From: an uncultured Erysipelotrichaceae bacterium
Lineage (GTDB): Bacteria; Bacillota_I; Bacilli_A; Erysipelotrichales; Coprobacillaceae
Length of the DNA stretch: 37,172 bases
Direction of reading: 5' to 3'
Assembly (NCBI GenBank): GCA_910588075.1
Contig: CAJUOS010000019.1
Location: forward strand, 1 to 37,172
Notes under the pieces: model-generated
The model's database searches: none
What the model was told of the DNA's origin: nothing
Seen by the model: the letters and a program-made list of their open reading frames with translations, nothing else
Shown: in pieces, positions 16,650 through 24,921 of the stretch
Layout: the number at the start of each line of letters is the position of its first letter
How positions within the stretch are numbered: the first letter of the stretch is position 1
Made by a program: the position numbers and the translations under genes

Positions 16650-17054
16650 ATGTATTGTTATCAATGTGGAAAAGAGGTTGGAGATGTGAAGTTTTGTCCT
16701 TATTGTGGAGCACAACTAGATGGACAGACAGCACAAGGAACTTATCAACCAATTAATAATCAACAAACACAATATTCTCAACCTGGAGATGAACCAAGTT
16801 TTGGATATGCTTTATTGTCTTTCTTTATACCTATTGTAGGGATTATTTTGTTTGTGGTTTGGAATCAAGAGTTTCCTTTAAGAGCTAAGTCTTGTCTTAA
16901 AGGTTTTGTAACAGGATTGATTACAGGAGTTATAGGAGTATGTTGTATATTTGCAGCATTAGGAAATACGTATTCTTCATATCAAGATATTTATTATGAT
17001 TATGACTATGATATGTTTACAAATGCTGTTGTAGAAGTTGTTTCATATGAGTAA
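16650..17054 (+). CDS. zinc-ribbon membrane protein of unknown function
   Basis: A 134-residue protein with an N-terminal zinc ribbon (Cys3, Cys6, Cys16, Cys19), a Gln/Pro-rich linker (25-50) and two predicted membrane segments (about 52-72 and 86-106). A short acidic, tyrosine-rich tail near the C-terminus contains YYDYDYD. This architecture is common in Firmicutes, usually with no known role. GAGGAGG precedes the ATG. A possible promoter is TATACA (16600-16605) and TAAAAT (16623-16628), 17 nt apart. Its end overlaps the following membrane-protein gene. Confidence 0.7.
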   Translation: MYCYQCGKEVGDVKFCPYCGAQLDGQTAQGTYQPINNQQTQYSQPGDEPSFGYALLSFFIPIVGIILFVVWNQEFPLRAKSCLKGFVTGLITGVIGVCCIFAALGNTYSSYQDIYYDYDYDMFTNAVVEVVSYE

Positions 17055-17412
17055 ATTATTTGAGATTATTTGGGAACGTATTATGCATATTGGAAGTGTT
17101 CCTATTTGTAATGGAATGGCTTCAAGAGCCCCACATTTTTTTGGCTTTTGTTTTCCATTATGTTATAGGTGTACATTTGTTATTCTTTTTACATTATTAA
17201 CAATAGCATATAGTTCTCATTCTCATAAAAAAATGAACTGGTATCTTCTATTTATATGTTTTATTCCAATGATTATTGATGGAAGTTTACAAACTTTTTT
17301 TGGAATAGAAAGTACAAATTTGAGAAGAATGATAACAGGTACTATTTTTGGTATAGGATTAGGTGGATTGATTTGCTATATTTATACATGGATAGACATG
17401 AGAAGTTTTTAG
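17047..17412 (+). CDS. DUF2085-family membrane protein
   Basis: A small protein (121 residues from the ATG at 17047) matching the DUF2085 pattern, in which a Cys and Arg-Ala-Pro segment is followed by FPLCYRCT. Here Cys, SRAPHFFGF and CYRC appear in order, followed by three hydrophobic segments. A TTG at 17038 in frame would add three residues but has no ribosome site; the ATG overlaps the upstream gene by 8 nt, suggesting coupling. The function of the family is not established. The stop codon lies inside the terminator hairpin. Confidence 0.65.
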   Translation: MSKLFEIIWERIMHIGSVPICNGMASRAPHFFGFCFPLCYRCTFVILFTLLTIAYSSHSHKKMNWYLLFICFIPMIIDGSLQTFFGIESTNLRRMITGTIFGIGLGGLICYIYTWIDMRSF

Positions 17413-17426
17413 AAACTTCTCTTTTT
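17400..17426 (+). terminator. terminator overlapping the DUF2085 stop codon
   Basis: GAGAAGTTT (17400-17408) pairs with AAACTTCTC (17413-17421); the 4-nt loop contains the TAG stop; TTTTT follows. A separate 12-bp palindrome, TTATCATGATAA, lies at 17441-17452. Confidence 0.8.
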
Positions 17427-17512
17427 AAGATTATCATTTCTTATCATGATAAAAAAAGACTATGAGATTTTATTGAAATAGTGTATAATGTGGTAAGGAG
17501 GCGATTGATAAC

Positions 17513-18172
17513 ATGTATAAATTATTAGAGCCATATGGGAAAATGGTAGAATTTTTGGGAGAAGCTTTAGGTGAAAATGTAGAAGTAGCATTACATGATT
17601 TAACATCAAAAGAGCAAGAAGTTGTTGCTTTAGCAAATAGTCATATTTCAGGTAGAGAAGTGGGAGCGAAATTATCTAACTTATCTATTCATTATCTAGA
17701 AACAAAACAATATGAAAATCATGATTTTGTTATGAATTATAAAACAGCAGGACCTGATGGGAAATTATTAAGATCTGCTACATATTTTATTAAAGAAGAA
17801 GGTAGAAGTTTACCTATTGGAATGTTATGTATTAATGTTAATATTTCAGACTATGAATATTTAGAAACAACATTGAAAAAGATATTAGGAATTAAAGAAA
17901 GTAAAGATGTAGAATTTCAATTAGATAATCCAATTGAAATATTATCATCTCCTTTAGATGAGATGATTGATTTATATATTAAGGAATGTTTAGAACAAAT
18001 GGGATTCCCCAGCTATTTCTTAGTAGAAAGATTAAATGTTGAAGAAAAAATTAAAGTTGTTAAATATTTACAAGAAAAAGGAACATTTAAAGTAAAAGGA
18101 GCTATTGCAGTGGTTGCTGAAAAATTAGCAGTAAGTGAACCAACTATTTATCGTTACTTAAAGAAAATGTAA
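17513..18172 (+). CDS. YheO/DauR-like regulator (PAS plus HTH)
   Basis: A 219-residue predicted transcription factor. Residues about 5-115 match the YheO-like PAS domain (VEVALHDLTSKE near the start, then LPIGMLCINVN), and 155-219 form the C-terminal helix-turn-helix ending in KLAVSEPTIYRYLKKM. E. coli DauR of this family controls D-arginine use, but family members differ in ligand and the ligand here is unknown. A TATAAT stands at 17484-17489 with no good -35 element. AAGGAGG precedes the ATG. The pyrophosphatase gene follows after 18 nt and may be co-transcribed. Confidence 0.8.
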   Translation: MYKLLEPYGKMVEFLGEALGENVEVALHDLTSKEQEVVALANSHISGREVGAKLSNLSIHYLETKQYENHDFVMNYKTAGPDGKLLRSATYFIKEEGRSLPIGMLCINVNISDYEYLETTLKKILGIKESKDVEFQLDNPIEILSSPLDEMIDLYIKECLEQMGFPSYFLVERLNVEEKIKVVKYLQEKGTFKVKGAIAVVAEKLAVSEPTIYRYLKKM

Positions 18173-18190
18173 AAAGAAAGGAAGGAGATT

Positions 18191-19831
18191 ATGAAAGATA
18201 TTGTTTTTGTCAGTGGACATAAAAATCCTGATAGTGATTCTATTTGTAGTGCTATTGCATATGCAGATTATTTATTTAAAATTGGACGTTATAATGCAGT
18301 GCCAGTACGATTAGGGGAAATCAATAAAGAAACAGAATATATACTTAAAAGATTTAATGTTGAAATTCCTGTTTTATTAAAAACAGTAAAACAAACAGTA
18401 GAAGATTTGGACTATGATAAAATCACAGTTTTTTCAAAAGAATTAACTTTAAAAACAGCATGGTCTTTGATGAAAGAACAAAATTTAAAAAGTGCTCCTG
18501 TTTCTGATGATCATAATCAACTTCTAGGACTTCTTTCAACATCTAATATCATAGAAGGATATATGGATGAATGGGATAGTAAAATTTTAAAACAAGCAAA
18601 TACACCAATTGAAAATGTTATTGATACATTAGATGCAAATATATTACATTTAGATAAAACTTTAAAAACAATCAAAGGTGAAATTCATATTGCGGCTATG
18701 ACTGGAGAAGAAGCAATGAAAAGAATCAATCCTGCAGATGTTGTTATTGTTGGAGGAGATAGAGAAGAAGCTATTGAACATCTTATAGCAGGAAATGTAT
18801 CATTAATTATTTTATCTGGGTCAATGACAATAGATGAAGAATTGTTAAAAAAATGTGTAGATGCACAAATAAGTGTAATTTCAACACCATTTAATACATT
18901 TATGGCATCACAACAAATTATTCAAGCCATTCCAGTTGAATATGTTATGCAAAAAGGTGGATTGATGACATTTTCTACAGATGATACAGTTGACTATGTC
19001 AAAGAAGTTATGAGTGAAACACGTTATAGAAGTTATCCGGTTTTAGATTTTATGGGAAGAGTTGTTGGATCTATTTCACGTTTTCAAGTATTAAATGGAA
19101 TGAAGAAAAAAGTTGTTCAAGTTGATCATAATGAAAGAAGCCAATCTATTGATGGGATTGAAGAAGCAGAAATATTAGAAATTATTGATCATCATAGAGT
19201 TGCAGATATTCAAACAATAGGACCAGTTATGTTTAGAGCTGAGCCAGTTGGATGTACAGCAACAATTGTAGCTAAATGTTATAAAGAAGCAGGAATTGAA
19301 ATTCCTCAGGATATGGCAGGAATTATGTTAGGTGCAATCATTAGTGATACACTTTTATTTAAATCACCTACATGTACACCGGTTGATACAAAAATGGCAA
19401 AGGAATTAGCCGCTATTGCTAAAGTAGATATTAAAGAGTTTGGAATGGAGATGTTTAAAGCAGGAACATCTTTAGCTGGAAAGACAGTTGAGGAAATTTT
19501 TAATCAGGATTATAAACGTTTTAGTTTTGGTGATTTATCTGTTGGAGTTGCTCAAGTTAATACAATGGATATTGAGGGCTTTAGTGAATATAAAGTAGAT
19601 ATGCTTCGTTATATGGAAGAAGTTGCTAAAGATAATCATATGGAATTTACTATGTTATTGTTGACAGATGTTATTAATGCAACAAGTGAGGTCTTTGTTG
19701 CAGGACCTCGACCTGACTATGTTTCTGTTGCATTTAAGGTAGAATTGGTTGATCAACAAGCAAGTTTACCTGGTGTTATTTCAAGAAAGAAGCAAGTTGT
19801 ACCTGTGATTACAGAAGTATTAACAAACTAA
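18191..19831 (+). CDS. ppaC: Mn-dependent family II inorganic pyrophosphatase with CBS and DRTGG domains
   Basis: Hydrolyses pyrophosphate to phosphate in the cytoplasm. The DHH catalytic part is split: metal ligands His10, Asp14 and Asp16 in GHKNPDSDS at the N-terminus, and Asp-His-His at 333-335 after an inserted regulatory block. That block contains a first CBS domain (about 68-125), a DRTGG domain (about 140-245) and a second CBS domain (about 250-305). The C-terminal DHHA2 domain includes SRKKQ near 533. In characterised CBS-pyrophosphatases adenine nucleotides bind the CBS pair (AMP/ADP inhibit) and the DRTGG-containing forms also respond to diadenosine polyphosphates. At 546 residues it is full length for this class. 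Confidence 0.95.
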   Translation: MKDIVFVSGHKNPDSDSICSAIAYADYLFKIGRYNAVPVRLGEINKETEYILKRFNVEIPVLLKTVKQTVEDLDYDKITVFSKELTLKTAWSLMKEQNLKSAPVSDDHNQLLGLLSTSNIIEGYMDEWDSKILKQANTPIENVIDTLDANILHLDKTLKTIKGEIHIAAMTGEEAMKRINPADVVIVGGDREEAIEHLIAGNVSLIILSGSMTIDEELLKKCVDAQISVISTPFNTFMASQQIIQAIPVEYVMQKGGLMTFSTDDTVDYVKEVMSETRYRSYPVLDFMGRVVGSISRFQVLNGMKKKVVQVDHNERSQSIDGIEEAEILEIIDHHRVADIQTIGPVMFRAEPVGCTATIVAKCYKEAGIEIPQDMAGIMLGAIISDTLLFKSPTCTPVDTKMAKELAAIAKVDIKEFGMEMFKAGTSLAGKTVEEIFNQDYKRFSFGDLSVGVAQVNTMDIEGFSEYKVDMLRYMEEVAKDNHMEFTMLLLTDVINATSEVFVAGPRPDYVSVAFKVELVDQQASLPGVISRKKQVVPVITEVLTN

Positions 19832-19837
19832 TAAATA

Positions 19838-19898
19838 AAGGATATTTTTAATATCCTTCAGACTGTTGATAAACATTTTGTTTGTTGGCAGTTTTTTT
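19838..19898. terminator. two hairpins between convergent genes
   Basis: AAGGATATT (19838-19846) pairs with AATATCCTT (19850-19858). A second, weaker hairpin, ACTG (19862-19865) with CAGT (19889-19892) and partial pairing inside, is followed by a T run to 19898. Together they probably terminate ppaC and block transcription into the convergent HAD gene. Confidence 0.65.
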
Positions 19899-19903
19899 GT
19901 ATT

Positions 19904-20683
19904 TTATAAAATATGAAAATGTTTTAATGCATGATAGATTCCATCATCATCAATATCTTTAGTAATATAATTAGCCTTTTTCTTGACATCATCATCAGCA
20001 TTTCCCATAGCAATACCTATTTTACAAAATTCAAACATATCTACATCATTCCATCCGTCACCAAAAGCCATAGTTTCTTCAGGATTAATTTGATAATATT
20101 TTAAAACTTCACGAATACCATTTTCTTTACCACCTTTTGCAGGAATGATATCAATGGCTAAAGAATGCCATCTTGTTTGTTTGCAATGAGGCATAAGTTG
20201 TAAAATATCTTTTTCTCTATCTTCTGTAATACCATAAGGAATAACTTGATAGATAGGATAAGTTAAACCACGATTGAGATTGTTTATATCTGGTAAAGCT
20301 GTGGATATAGAATCTTGAACAATTTGGACAGCTTTATTATGATAGTTAATATACATTTTTTTATCTTCTACAAAAATACATGGAAATGGCTTGTTTTTTA
20401 TTTCATGAAGTATATTTTTAATATCTTGAGAATGAATGGGTAAAGCATAAATAACTTCTTTTGCATTATAACAATATTGTCCATTTAAAGTAATAAAAGC
20501 ATCAAACTTTAAATCATGGATAGGGAGATCAACCATTTCACTTATATGTCTACCACTAGCAATAAATGTATAAATACCTTTTTCATGTAAAAGCTGTAAA
20601 GCTTTTTTTGTTGAACTAGGAACTTTCTTTGTTTTATGTGAAAGCAAGGTTCCATCTATATCAAAAAATATAGCTTTAATCAT
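19904..20683 (-). CDS. Cof-type HAD-IIB phosphatase
   Basis: A 259-residue soluble phosphatase of the haloacid dehalogenase superfamily. Motif I is DIDGTLL (residues 8-14), a motif II Ser/Thr-like IASGR lies near 40, and the metal-binding motif IV is GDGWNDVDM near 208. The type IIB cap lies between. Members usually dephosphorylate sugar phosphates or flavin/cofactor phosphates; the substrate cannot be read from sequence. It is divergent from the glycerophosphodiesterase gene, with 55 nt between start codons, and has a GGAGGG site. Confidence 0.88.
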   Translation of the reverse strand: MIKAIFFDIDGTLLSHKTKKVPSSTKKALQLLHEKGIYTFIASGRHISEMVDLPIHDLKFDAFITLNGQYCYNAKEVIYALPIHSQDIKNILHEIKNKPFPCIFVEDKKMYINYHNKAVQIVQDSISTALPDINNLNRGLTYPIYQVIPYGITEDREKDILQLMPHCKQTRWHSLAIDIIPAKGGKENGIREVLKYYQINPEETMAFGDGWNDVDMFEFCKIGIAMGNADDDVKKKANYITKDIDDDGIYHALKHFHIL

Positions 20684-20738
20684 TTCTATTCCCTCCTAAA
20701 TATAGTATAATCATTATAACATAAAAAAGGGTAAGAAT

Positions 20739-21428
20739 ATGATAAAATTAGGACATAGAGGATATAGTGCAAAATATCCAGAAAATACAATGGAAGCTTT
20801 TGTAAAAGCATATGATATAGGTTTTGATGGAATTGAAACAGATGTTCAAATGAGCAAGGATGGAGAACTTGTTCTTATTCATGATGAAAAAATCAATCGT
20901 ACAAGTAATGGGAAAGGCTTTGTTAGAGATTATACTCTAAAAGAATTAAAGCAATTCAATTTTGCTTACAAAGAGAAAGGATTATATCTAATTCCAACAT
21001 TAAAAGAGCTTCTTACATTTATAAAAGGAAAAGAATTTTTGGTTAATTTAGAAATAAAAACTGATAAGATACAATATCCAGATATAGAGAAAAAAGTTGT
21101 AGATATGGTTAAACAATTAAATGTTAATCAACAAGTTTTTTATTCTTCTTTTTGTTTAGAAAGTGTTATCAAATTAAAACAGATTGATCCTAAAGCTTAT
21201 GTTGGATATTTAATAGAAAATCAGTATAATAGTAAAAGGAAGTTATTAAAACAATACCATATCACTGCATTTCATCCAAAATATAGTTACCTTAATCAAA
21301 TACGAGTACAAGATTTAAAAAAAGATCAAATAAAAATTGCTGTATGGACAGTACCAAATTTAAAAGAATATGAAAGATTAAAAGAACTAGGAGTGGACAT
21401 AATAATATCAAATGAATATTTTAAGTGA
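20739..21428 (+). CDS. glycerophosphodiester phosphodiesterase
   Basis: Hydrolyses glycerophosphodiesters to sn-glycerol-3-phosphate and an alcohol. The 229 residues cover a single TIM-barrel GDPD domain with the catalytic opening LGHRGYSAKYPENT, the metal ligands in GIETDVQMSKDG, and His in LVLIHDEKINRT. No signal peptide or membrane segment is seen, so this is the cytosolic UgpQ-like type. AAAGGG precedes the ATG; TATAAT (20706-20711) is a possible -10. It ends 9 nt before the spoVT start, so the two may be co-transcribed although their roles differ. Confidence 0.92.
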   Translation: MIKLGHRGYSAKYPENTMEAFVKAYDIGFDGIETDVQMSKDGELVLIHDEKINRTSNGKGFVRDYTLKELKQFNFAYKEKGLYLIPTLKELLTFIKGKEFLVNLEIKTDKIQYPDIEKKVVDMVKQLNVNQQVFYSSFCLESVIKLKQIDPKAYVGYLIENQYNSKRKLLKQYHITAFHPKYSYLNQIRVQDLKKDQIKIAVWTVPNLKEYERLKELGVDIIISNEYFK

Positions 21429-21437
21429 GGTATGATT

Positions 21438-21956
21438 ATGAAAACAACTGGAATGGTAAGAAGAATTGATGAATTAGGAAGAATTGTAATTCCAAAAGAA
21501 ATAAGAAAGCAGTTAATGATGAAAGAAGGCGAAAGTATTTCGTTTTTTTTAGAAGATGATAAAATTGTTTTAACAAAATTTTCATTATTAAAGAAATTAA
21601 ACCCCATTATTGAAAGTTTATTGAATGGACTATATCAAAAATATCACAATACTTTTTTGGTATGTGATTTACAACAAGTTTTGATATGTTCCTCTAATGC
21701 TTTGGCTATGTATCAAAGAAAAAAACTTCCACAAGATTTCATTTTGTCTTTAGAACAAAATAAAACATGTGTAGAAGAAATGATAGAATTTATTGATGGG
21801 ATACATAAAGTTACAACTTTACCTTTAATGAAAGAAATGCAATGTGTAGGAGCACTTGTTATGATAACTGAAAAAACATCTTACTATATGGTAGATGAAA
21901 CAATATTAGAATTTGCAAAGAATATAATTGAACGGGAGGGAGAAGAATGCGTTTAG
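21438..21956 (+). CDS. spoVT: stage V sporulation regulator SpoVT
   Basis: An AbrB-type DNA-binding regulator of forespore genes. The N-terminal swapped-hairpin domain (MVRRIDELGRIVIPKEIRKQ) is close to Bacillus SpoVT, and the remaining 120 residues match its GAF-like C-terminal domain; at 172 residues it is near the usual 178. I chose the ATG at 21438 because the in-frame ATG at 21432 sits one base after the GAGG site, whereas 21438 has 7-nt spacing and gives the usual MKTTG start. It overlaps the S4-domain gene by 10 nt and leads the yabO-yabP-yabQ-divIC block. This is good evidence for endospore formation. Confidence 0.92.
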   Translation: MKTTGMVRRIDELGRIVIPKEIRKQLMMKEGESISFFLEDDKIVLTKFSLLKKLNPIIESLLNGLYQKYHNTFLVCDLQQVLICSSNALAMYQRKKLPQDFILSLEQNKTCVEEMIEFIDGIHKVTTLPLMKEMQCVGALVMITEKTSYYMVDETILEFAKNIIEREGEECV

Positions 21957-22231
21957 ATAAATTTTTAAAAGTATCACGTATTATTAAAAGGAGAACATTG
22001 TCTAAAGAGATGAGTGAATCTTCTAGAGTGAAAGTGAATGGAAAGATTGCTAAACCTTCTACAAAATTAAAAATAGGAGACGAAATAGAGATTGAATTTG
22101 GTCGTAGTATTTTAACTATCCAAGTAAAAGAATTAAAAGACCATGTTTTAAAAAATGATAGTTCAGTGTTATATGAAATCATTTCAGAAAAGAAAAAAGA
22201 AGAGACTATTGAATATGAGATGCATTTTTAA
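21947..22231 (+). CDS. rqcP: S4-domain RNA-binding protein RqcP (YabO)
   Basis: A 94-residue protein consisting mainly of an S4 RNA-binding domain (MRLDKFLKVSRIIKRRTLS at the start, then VKVNGKIAKPSTKLKIGD). In Bacillus subtilis RqcP (YabO) works with RqcH in ribosome-associated quality control by C-terminal alanine tailing. The length and the position between spoVT and yabP match yabO rather than other Hsp15-like S4 proteins. A GGGAGGGAG site lies in the end of spoVT, and the stop codon is inside a terminator-like hairpin. Confidence 0.88.
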   Translation: MRLDKFLKVSRIIKRRTLSKEMSESSRVKVNGKIAKPSTKLKIGDEIEIEFGRSILTIQVKELKDHVLKNDSSVLYEIISEKKKEETIEYEMHF

Positions 22232-22250
22232 AAATGCATTTTTACTTTTT
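22220..22250 (+). terminator. terminator overlapping the rqcP stop codon
   Basis: ATGCATTTTT (22220-22229) is followed directly by its reverse complement AAAAATGCAT (22230-22239) and a T-rich run. The inner A/T pairs must open as the loop. It would uncouple rqcP from yabP, consistent with a separate promoter before yabP. Confidence 0.65.
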
Positions 22251-22251
22251 A

Positions 22252-22280
22252 GACATAAATAATAATAGGGAACATATATT
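22252..22280 (+). promoter_or_regulatory. candidate sigma-E promoter of yabP
   Basis: GACATAAA (22252-22259) and CATATATT (22273-22280), 13 nt apart, approximate the Bacillus sigma-E elements GTCATATT and CATACAAT (about 5 of 8 and 6 of 8). Bacillus yabP is in the sigma-E regulon, and the same -10 octamer precedes cwlJ here. Confidence 0.4.
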
Positions 22281-22301
22281 GATGAATAGGAGGTATGAAT
22301 T

Positions 22302-22595
22302 ATGGATAATAGTTTGCATTTTGAACAAACACCTTATCATCATGTGTGTTTAAAAGATCGTAAAAGTCTTGAATTAACTGGTGTAAAAAAAATTGAAAGC
22401 TTTGATTCTTATGAATTTTTAATTGAAACATCTTTAGGATATCTCAATATTACTGGAACTGAGTTGACTTTGGTGAGATTGGATCAAGACCAAAATGAAG
22501 TCAGTATTAGAGGAAATATTGATGGAATGACTTATATTGCTGATAAGAAAAAAACACATCAAAAGGAAAAAGGTTTTAGTAAGCTGTTAAAATAA
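22302..22595 (+). CDS. yabP: sporulation protein YabP
   Basis: A 97-residue member of the YabP/YqfC family, small mother-cell sporulation proteins. The central pattern LELTGVKKIESFDSYEF followed by TSLGYLNITG is typical. Its biochemical role is not established. The AGGAGG site is well spaced; the stop codon shares one base with the yabQ start (TAATG). Position and order match Bacillus. Confidence 0.9.
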   Translation: MDNSLHFEQTPYHHVCLKDRKSLELTGVKKIESFDSYEFLIETSLGYLNITGTELTLVRLDQDQNEVSIRGNIDGMTYIADKKKTHQKEKGFSKLLK

Positions 22596-23017
22596 TGGAT
22601 TTATTAATACAGTTTCAATGCTTGTTTTATTCTTTTGTGTATGGCTTTGTTATGACAGGAGTCTATCATATTATTAATCGCTTTTTGTATAAAGTTCCAT
22701 GTGTGATAAGATATCTATTTCAAATTGTTATTGGTATAAGTTTTGGAGTTTTATATTTTTATGGGTTAGTTATTATTAATGATGGAATTTTACGTTTGTA
22801 TTTCTTTTTTTTAATATTTATTGGTTACTTGTTTTATCAAAAATATTATGCTCGTTATTTATTATATTATTTAGAAAAGGTTGTCTTAATAATCAAAAAA
22901 ATTATCTCACCTTTTATCTTCTTTTTTCATAGAATTAATGTTATAATACAAAAAAGGATAAGGAAGGTGAAAGAGAAATGGCAAAGAAACAAGGACGACC
23001 AAAATATAGAAAATTAA
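22595..23017 (+). CDS. yabQ: sporulation membrane protein YabQ
   Basis: A 140-residue membrane protein with about four hydrophobic segments in its first 100 residues and a Lys/Arg-rich tail. Similarity is mostly in hydrophobicity and the opening GFVMTGVYHIINRF segment, so the assignment leans on position between yabP and divIC, where yabQ always lies in spore formers. In Bacillus YabQ is needed for spore cortex formation. The divIC start lies 40 nt inside its end. Confidence 0.8.
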   Translation: MDLLIQFQCLFYSFVYGFVMTGVYHIINRFLYKVPCVIRYLFQIVIGISFGVLYFYGLVIINDGILRLYFFFLIFIGYLFYQKYYARYLLYYLEKVVLIIKKIISPFIFFFHRINVIIQKRIRKVKEKWQRNKDDQNIEN

Positions 23018-23268
23018 TGGGATTTCTTTATATAGGTATAGCAGCTATTTTGATTTATGCCTTAAGTATAAATGTATTAAGGGTTTTTGAACAAAGAGTA
23101 GAGTATAATGCTTTAGTAGAAAAGAAAAATTCTTTAGCAAAAGAAAAGAAAAATCTTTCTAAAGAAGTAGAGCTATTAGGTGATGATGATTATGCTACTC
23201 GTTATGCAAGAGATAATTATATATTCTCTAAAGATGGAGAGGAAGTTGTAAAATTACCAGAGAAATAA
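22978..23268 (+). CDS. divIC: cell-division protein DivIC/FtsB
   Basis: A 96-residue bitopic protein: basic cytoplasmic start (MAKKQGRPKYRK), one membrane segment (about 15-35) and an extracellular coiled coil (40-70, KKNSLAKEKKNLSKEVELL), then the conserved YATRYARDNY segment of the DivIC/FtsB family. It bridges FtsL and DivIB in the divisome. GGAAGG lies upstream in the yabQ end. The stop codon is inside the following terminator. Confidence 0.9.
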   Translation: MAKKQGRPKYRKLMGFLYIGIAAILIYALSINVLRVFEQRVEYNALVEKKNSLAKEKKNLSKEVELLGDDDYATRYARDNYIFSKDGEEVVKLPEK

Positions 23269-23287
23269 GCATAGGCTTATTTTTTTG
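23263..23287 (+). terminator. terminator overlapping the divIC stop codon
   Basis: AAATAAGC (23263-23270) pairs with GCTTATTT (23275-23282) around a 4-nt loop, followed by a T run. Confidence 0.75.
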
Positions 23288-23306
23288 TGTTAGGAGGAAA
23301 TTTTTA

Positions 23307-24086
23307 ATGTTATTATCAACTTGTTTCCCTATGAGGAATTTGAATCGTAAACGAGATATAACAATTTATTTACCTGATGATTATTATTATGTAGATAAGT
23401 GTTATCCTGTTTTATATATTAATGATGGCCAAAATGCTTTTTTTGATAGTTTATCTTATTGTGGTGATAGTTGGGGCTTTTTAGATTATGTTCAAGAAAC
23501 ACAATTAGATATTATAATGGTAGCTATTCCATGTAACTTTGAAGGCTTTAAGCGTATGGATGAGTATGGACCTTGGAAAATTAATGATGAGTTATCTTTT
23601 CAAGAAACACAAATAAAGGATATGATTATTGGAGGAGAAGGGAAACTTTATATAGATTGGATAATAGAGGAATTAAAACCATATATTGATCAACGTTTCT
23701 CAACAAATCCAGATGATTGTGCTATTGTAGGAAGTTCTATGGGTGGTGTCATTAGCGCTTATGCTTCTTTGGCTAGACCTGATATTTTTAAGAAATGTGC
23801 TGCATTATCTACAGCTTTTTGGTTTTATATGGATGAGTTTGCCAAACTTATTCAAACCCATGATTATCATGAATTAGAAGGATTTTATTTTGATTTAGGT
23901 GAGTTTGAAGGTTGTGGTAGTGAAATGATTGATGAATGGTATATTGAAAGTAATGATGATATATTTGAGCTTTTGAAAGATAAAATGGATAATATTGAGT
24001 ATCATTATTTTGAAGGTGCTTTTCACAATGAAAGAGAATGGCGAAAAAGAGTACCATTATTTATGAAATTTTTATATGGAGAGTGA
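23307..24086 (+). CDS. alpha/beta hydrolase, esterase D-like (PF00756 type)
   Basis: A 259-residue cytoplasmic hydrolase. The nucleophile elbow GSSMGG places Ser144, preceded by CAIVGSS on a beta strand; a late GAFHNEREWRKRVP supplies the likely catalytic His. YPVLYINDGQNAFFD near residue 33 is typical of the esterase D/enterochelin esterase group. No signal peptide is seen. Natural substrates vary widely (S-formylglutathione, acyl esters, siderophores), so none is assigned. Its end overlaps the ribosome site of the next HAD gene. Confidence 0.82.
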   Translation: MLLSTCFPMRNLNRKRDITIYLPDDYYYVDKCYPVLYINDGQNAFFDSLSYCGDSWGFLDYVQETQLDIIMVAIPCNFEGFKRMDEYGPWKINDELSFQETQIKDMIIGGEGKLYIDWIIEELKPYIDQRFSTNPDDCAIVGSSMGGVISAYASLARPDIFKKCAALSTAFWFYMDEFAKLIQTHDYHELEGFYFDLGEFEGCGSEMIDEWYIESNDDIFELLKDKMDNIEYHYFEGAFHNEREWRKRVPLFMKFLYGE

Positions 24087-24090
24087 TAGA

Positions 24091-24921
24091 ATGTATAAAA
24101 TGATACTGTCAGATTTAGATGAAACTTTATTAGTAAATCATCATGTGCCTCAAGAAAATCAAAAAGCAATTATGAAAGCTAGACAAAAGGGTGTGAAGTT
24201 TGTTCCTGCTACTGGGCGTGCTTATAATATGATTCAAGAAATTTTGAAAGAAATTGGTACATATCAACAAAAAGATGAATATTCTATTTGTTTTAATGGT
24301 GGATTGATTGTTGAAAATAAAAATGATCATATTCTTCATTTTCAAGGTTTATCTTTTGGACAAACAAAAGAATTGTTTGAATTAGGTGAAAAATATGATG
24401 TTTGTGTTTTAATCTTTACTTTAGATTGTTGTTATATTTTTAAAGCTGATCCTGATGAGGTTCAAAGAAAAAGAGACCAAAAAGCTCGTTTTAAAGTTAT
24501 TGATGAATATAATATGGATTTTTTACAAGATGAAAAGATTGCTAAGATTCTATTTGAAAGAAGAGATATGGATTATTTGCAAAGTATAAAAAAAGAAATA
24601 GAGCCATATATAGATGGAAAAGTTTGTGCAAGTTTTTCTTCATATCGTTATTTAGAATTAAATGCTTTGGGTGTTGATAAAGGGTATGGATTAAGATGGT
24701 TGGCTTCTTATTTAGGTATGAAGAGTGAAGATGTCATAGCCATTGGTGATAATTATAATGATGTTGATATGATTAAGGAAGCTGGATTGGGTGTTTGTGT
24801 TGCAGGTGCTAGTGATGAAATAAAATCATTGTCAGATTATACAACAACGCTTGATTATGATGAGGGTGCTGTAAGAGAGGTTATTGAAAAGTTTGTAGAG
24901 GAGGTAAGTGGTAATGTATAA
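24091..24921 (+). CDS. Cof-type HAD-IIB phosphatase, first of a tandem pair
   Basis: A 276-residue phosphatase from the ATG at 24091 (an in-frame ATG at 24076 lies before the GGAG site at 24078-24081, which suits 24091). Motif I is SDLDETLL with Glu where many relatives have Gly; a PATGRAYN segment follows; motif IV is GDNYNDVDM. It shares its plan and many short segments with the next gene (KGVKFVP.TGR, FNGG, LSF, VDKG), so the two arose by tandem duplication. Substrate unknown. Confidence 0.87.
   Translation: MYKMILSDLDETLLVNHHVPQENQKAIMKARQKGVKFVPATGRAYNMIQEILKEIGTYQQKDEYSICFNGGLIVENKNDHILHFQGLSFGQTKELFELGEKYDVCVLIFTLDCCYIFKADPDEVQRKRDQKARFKVIDEYNMDFLQDEKIAKILFERRDMDYLQSIKKEIEPYIDGKVCASFSSYRYLELNALGVDKGYGLRWLASYLGMKSEDVIAIGDNYNDVDMIKEAGLGVCVAGASDEIKSLSDYTTTLDYDEGAVREVIEKFVEEVSGNV

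Noticed and set aside
17441..17452. TTATCATGATAA palindrome as an operator of the YheO-like gene
   Set aside because: It lies over 30 nt upstream of the TATAAT and such AT-rich palindromes are expected by chance here; no second copy seen.
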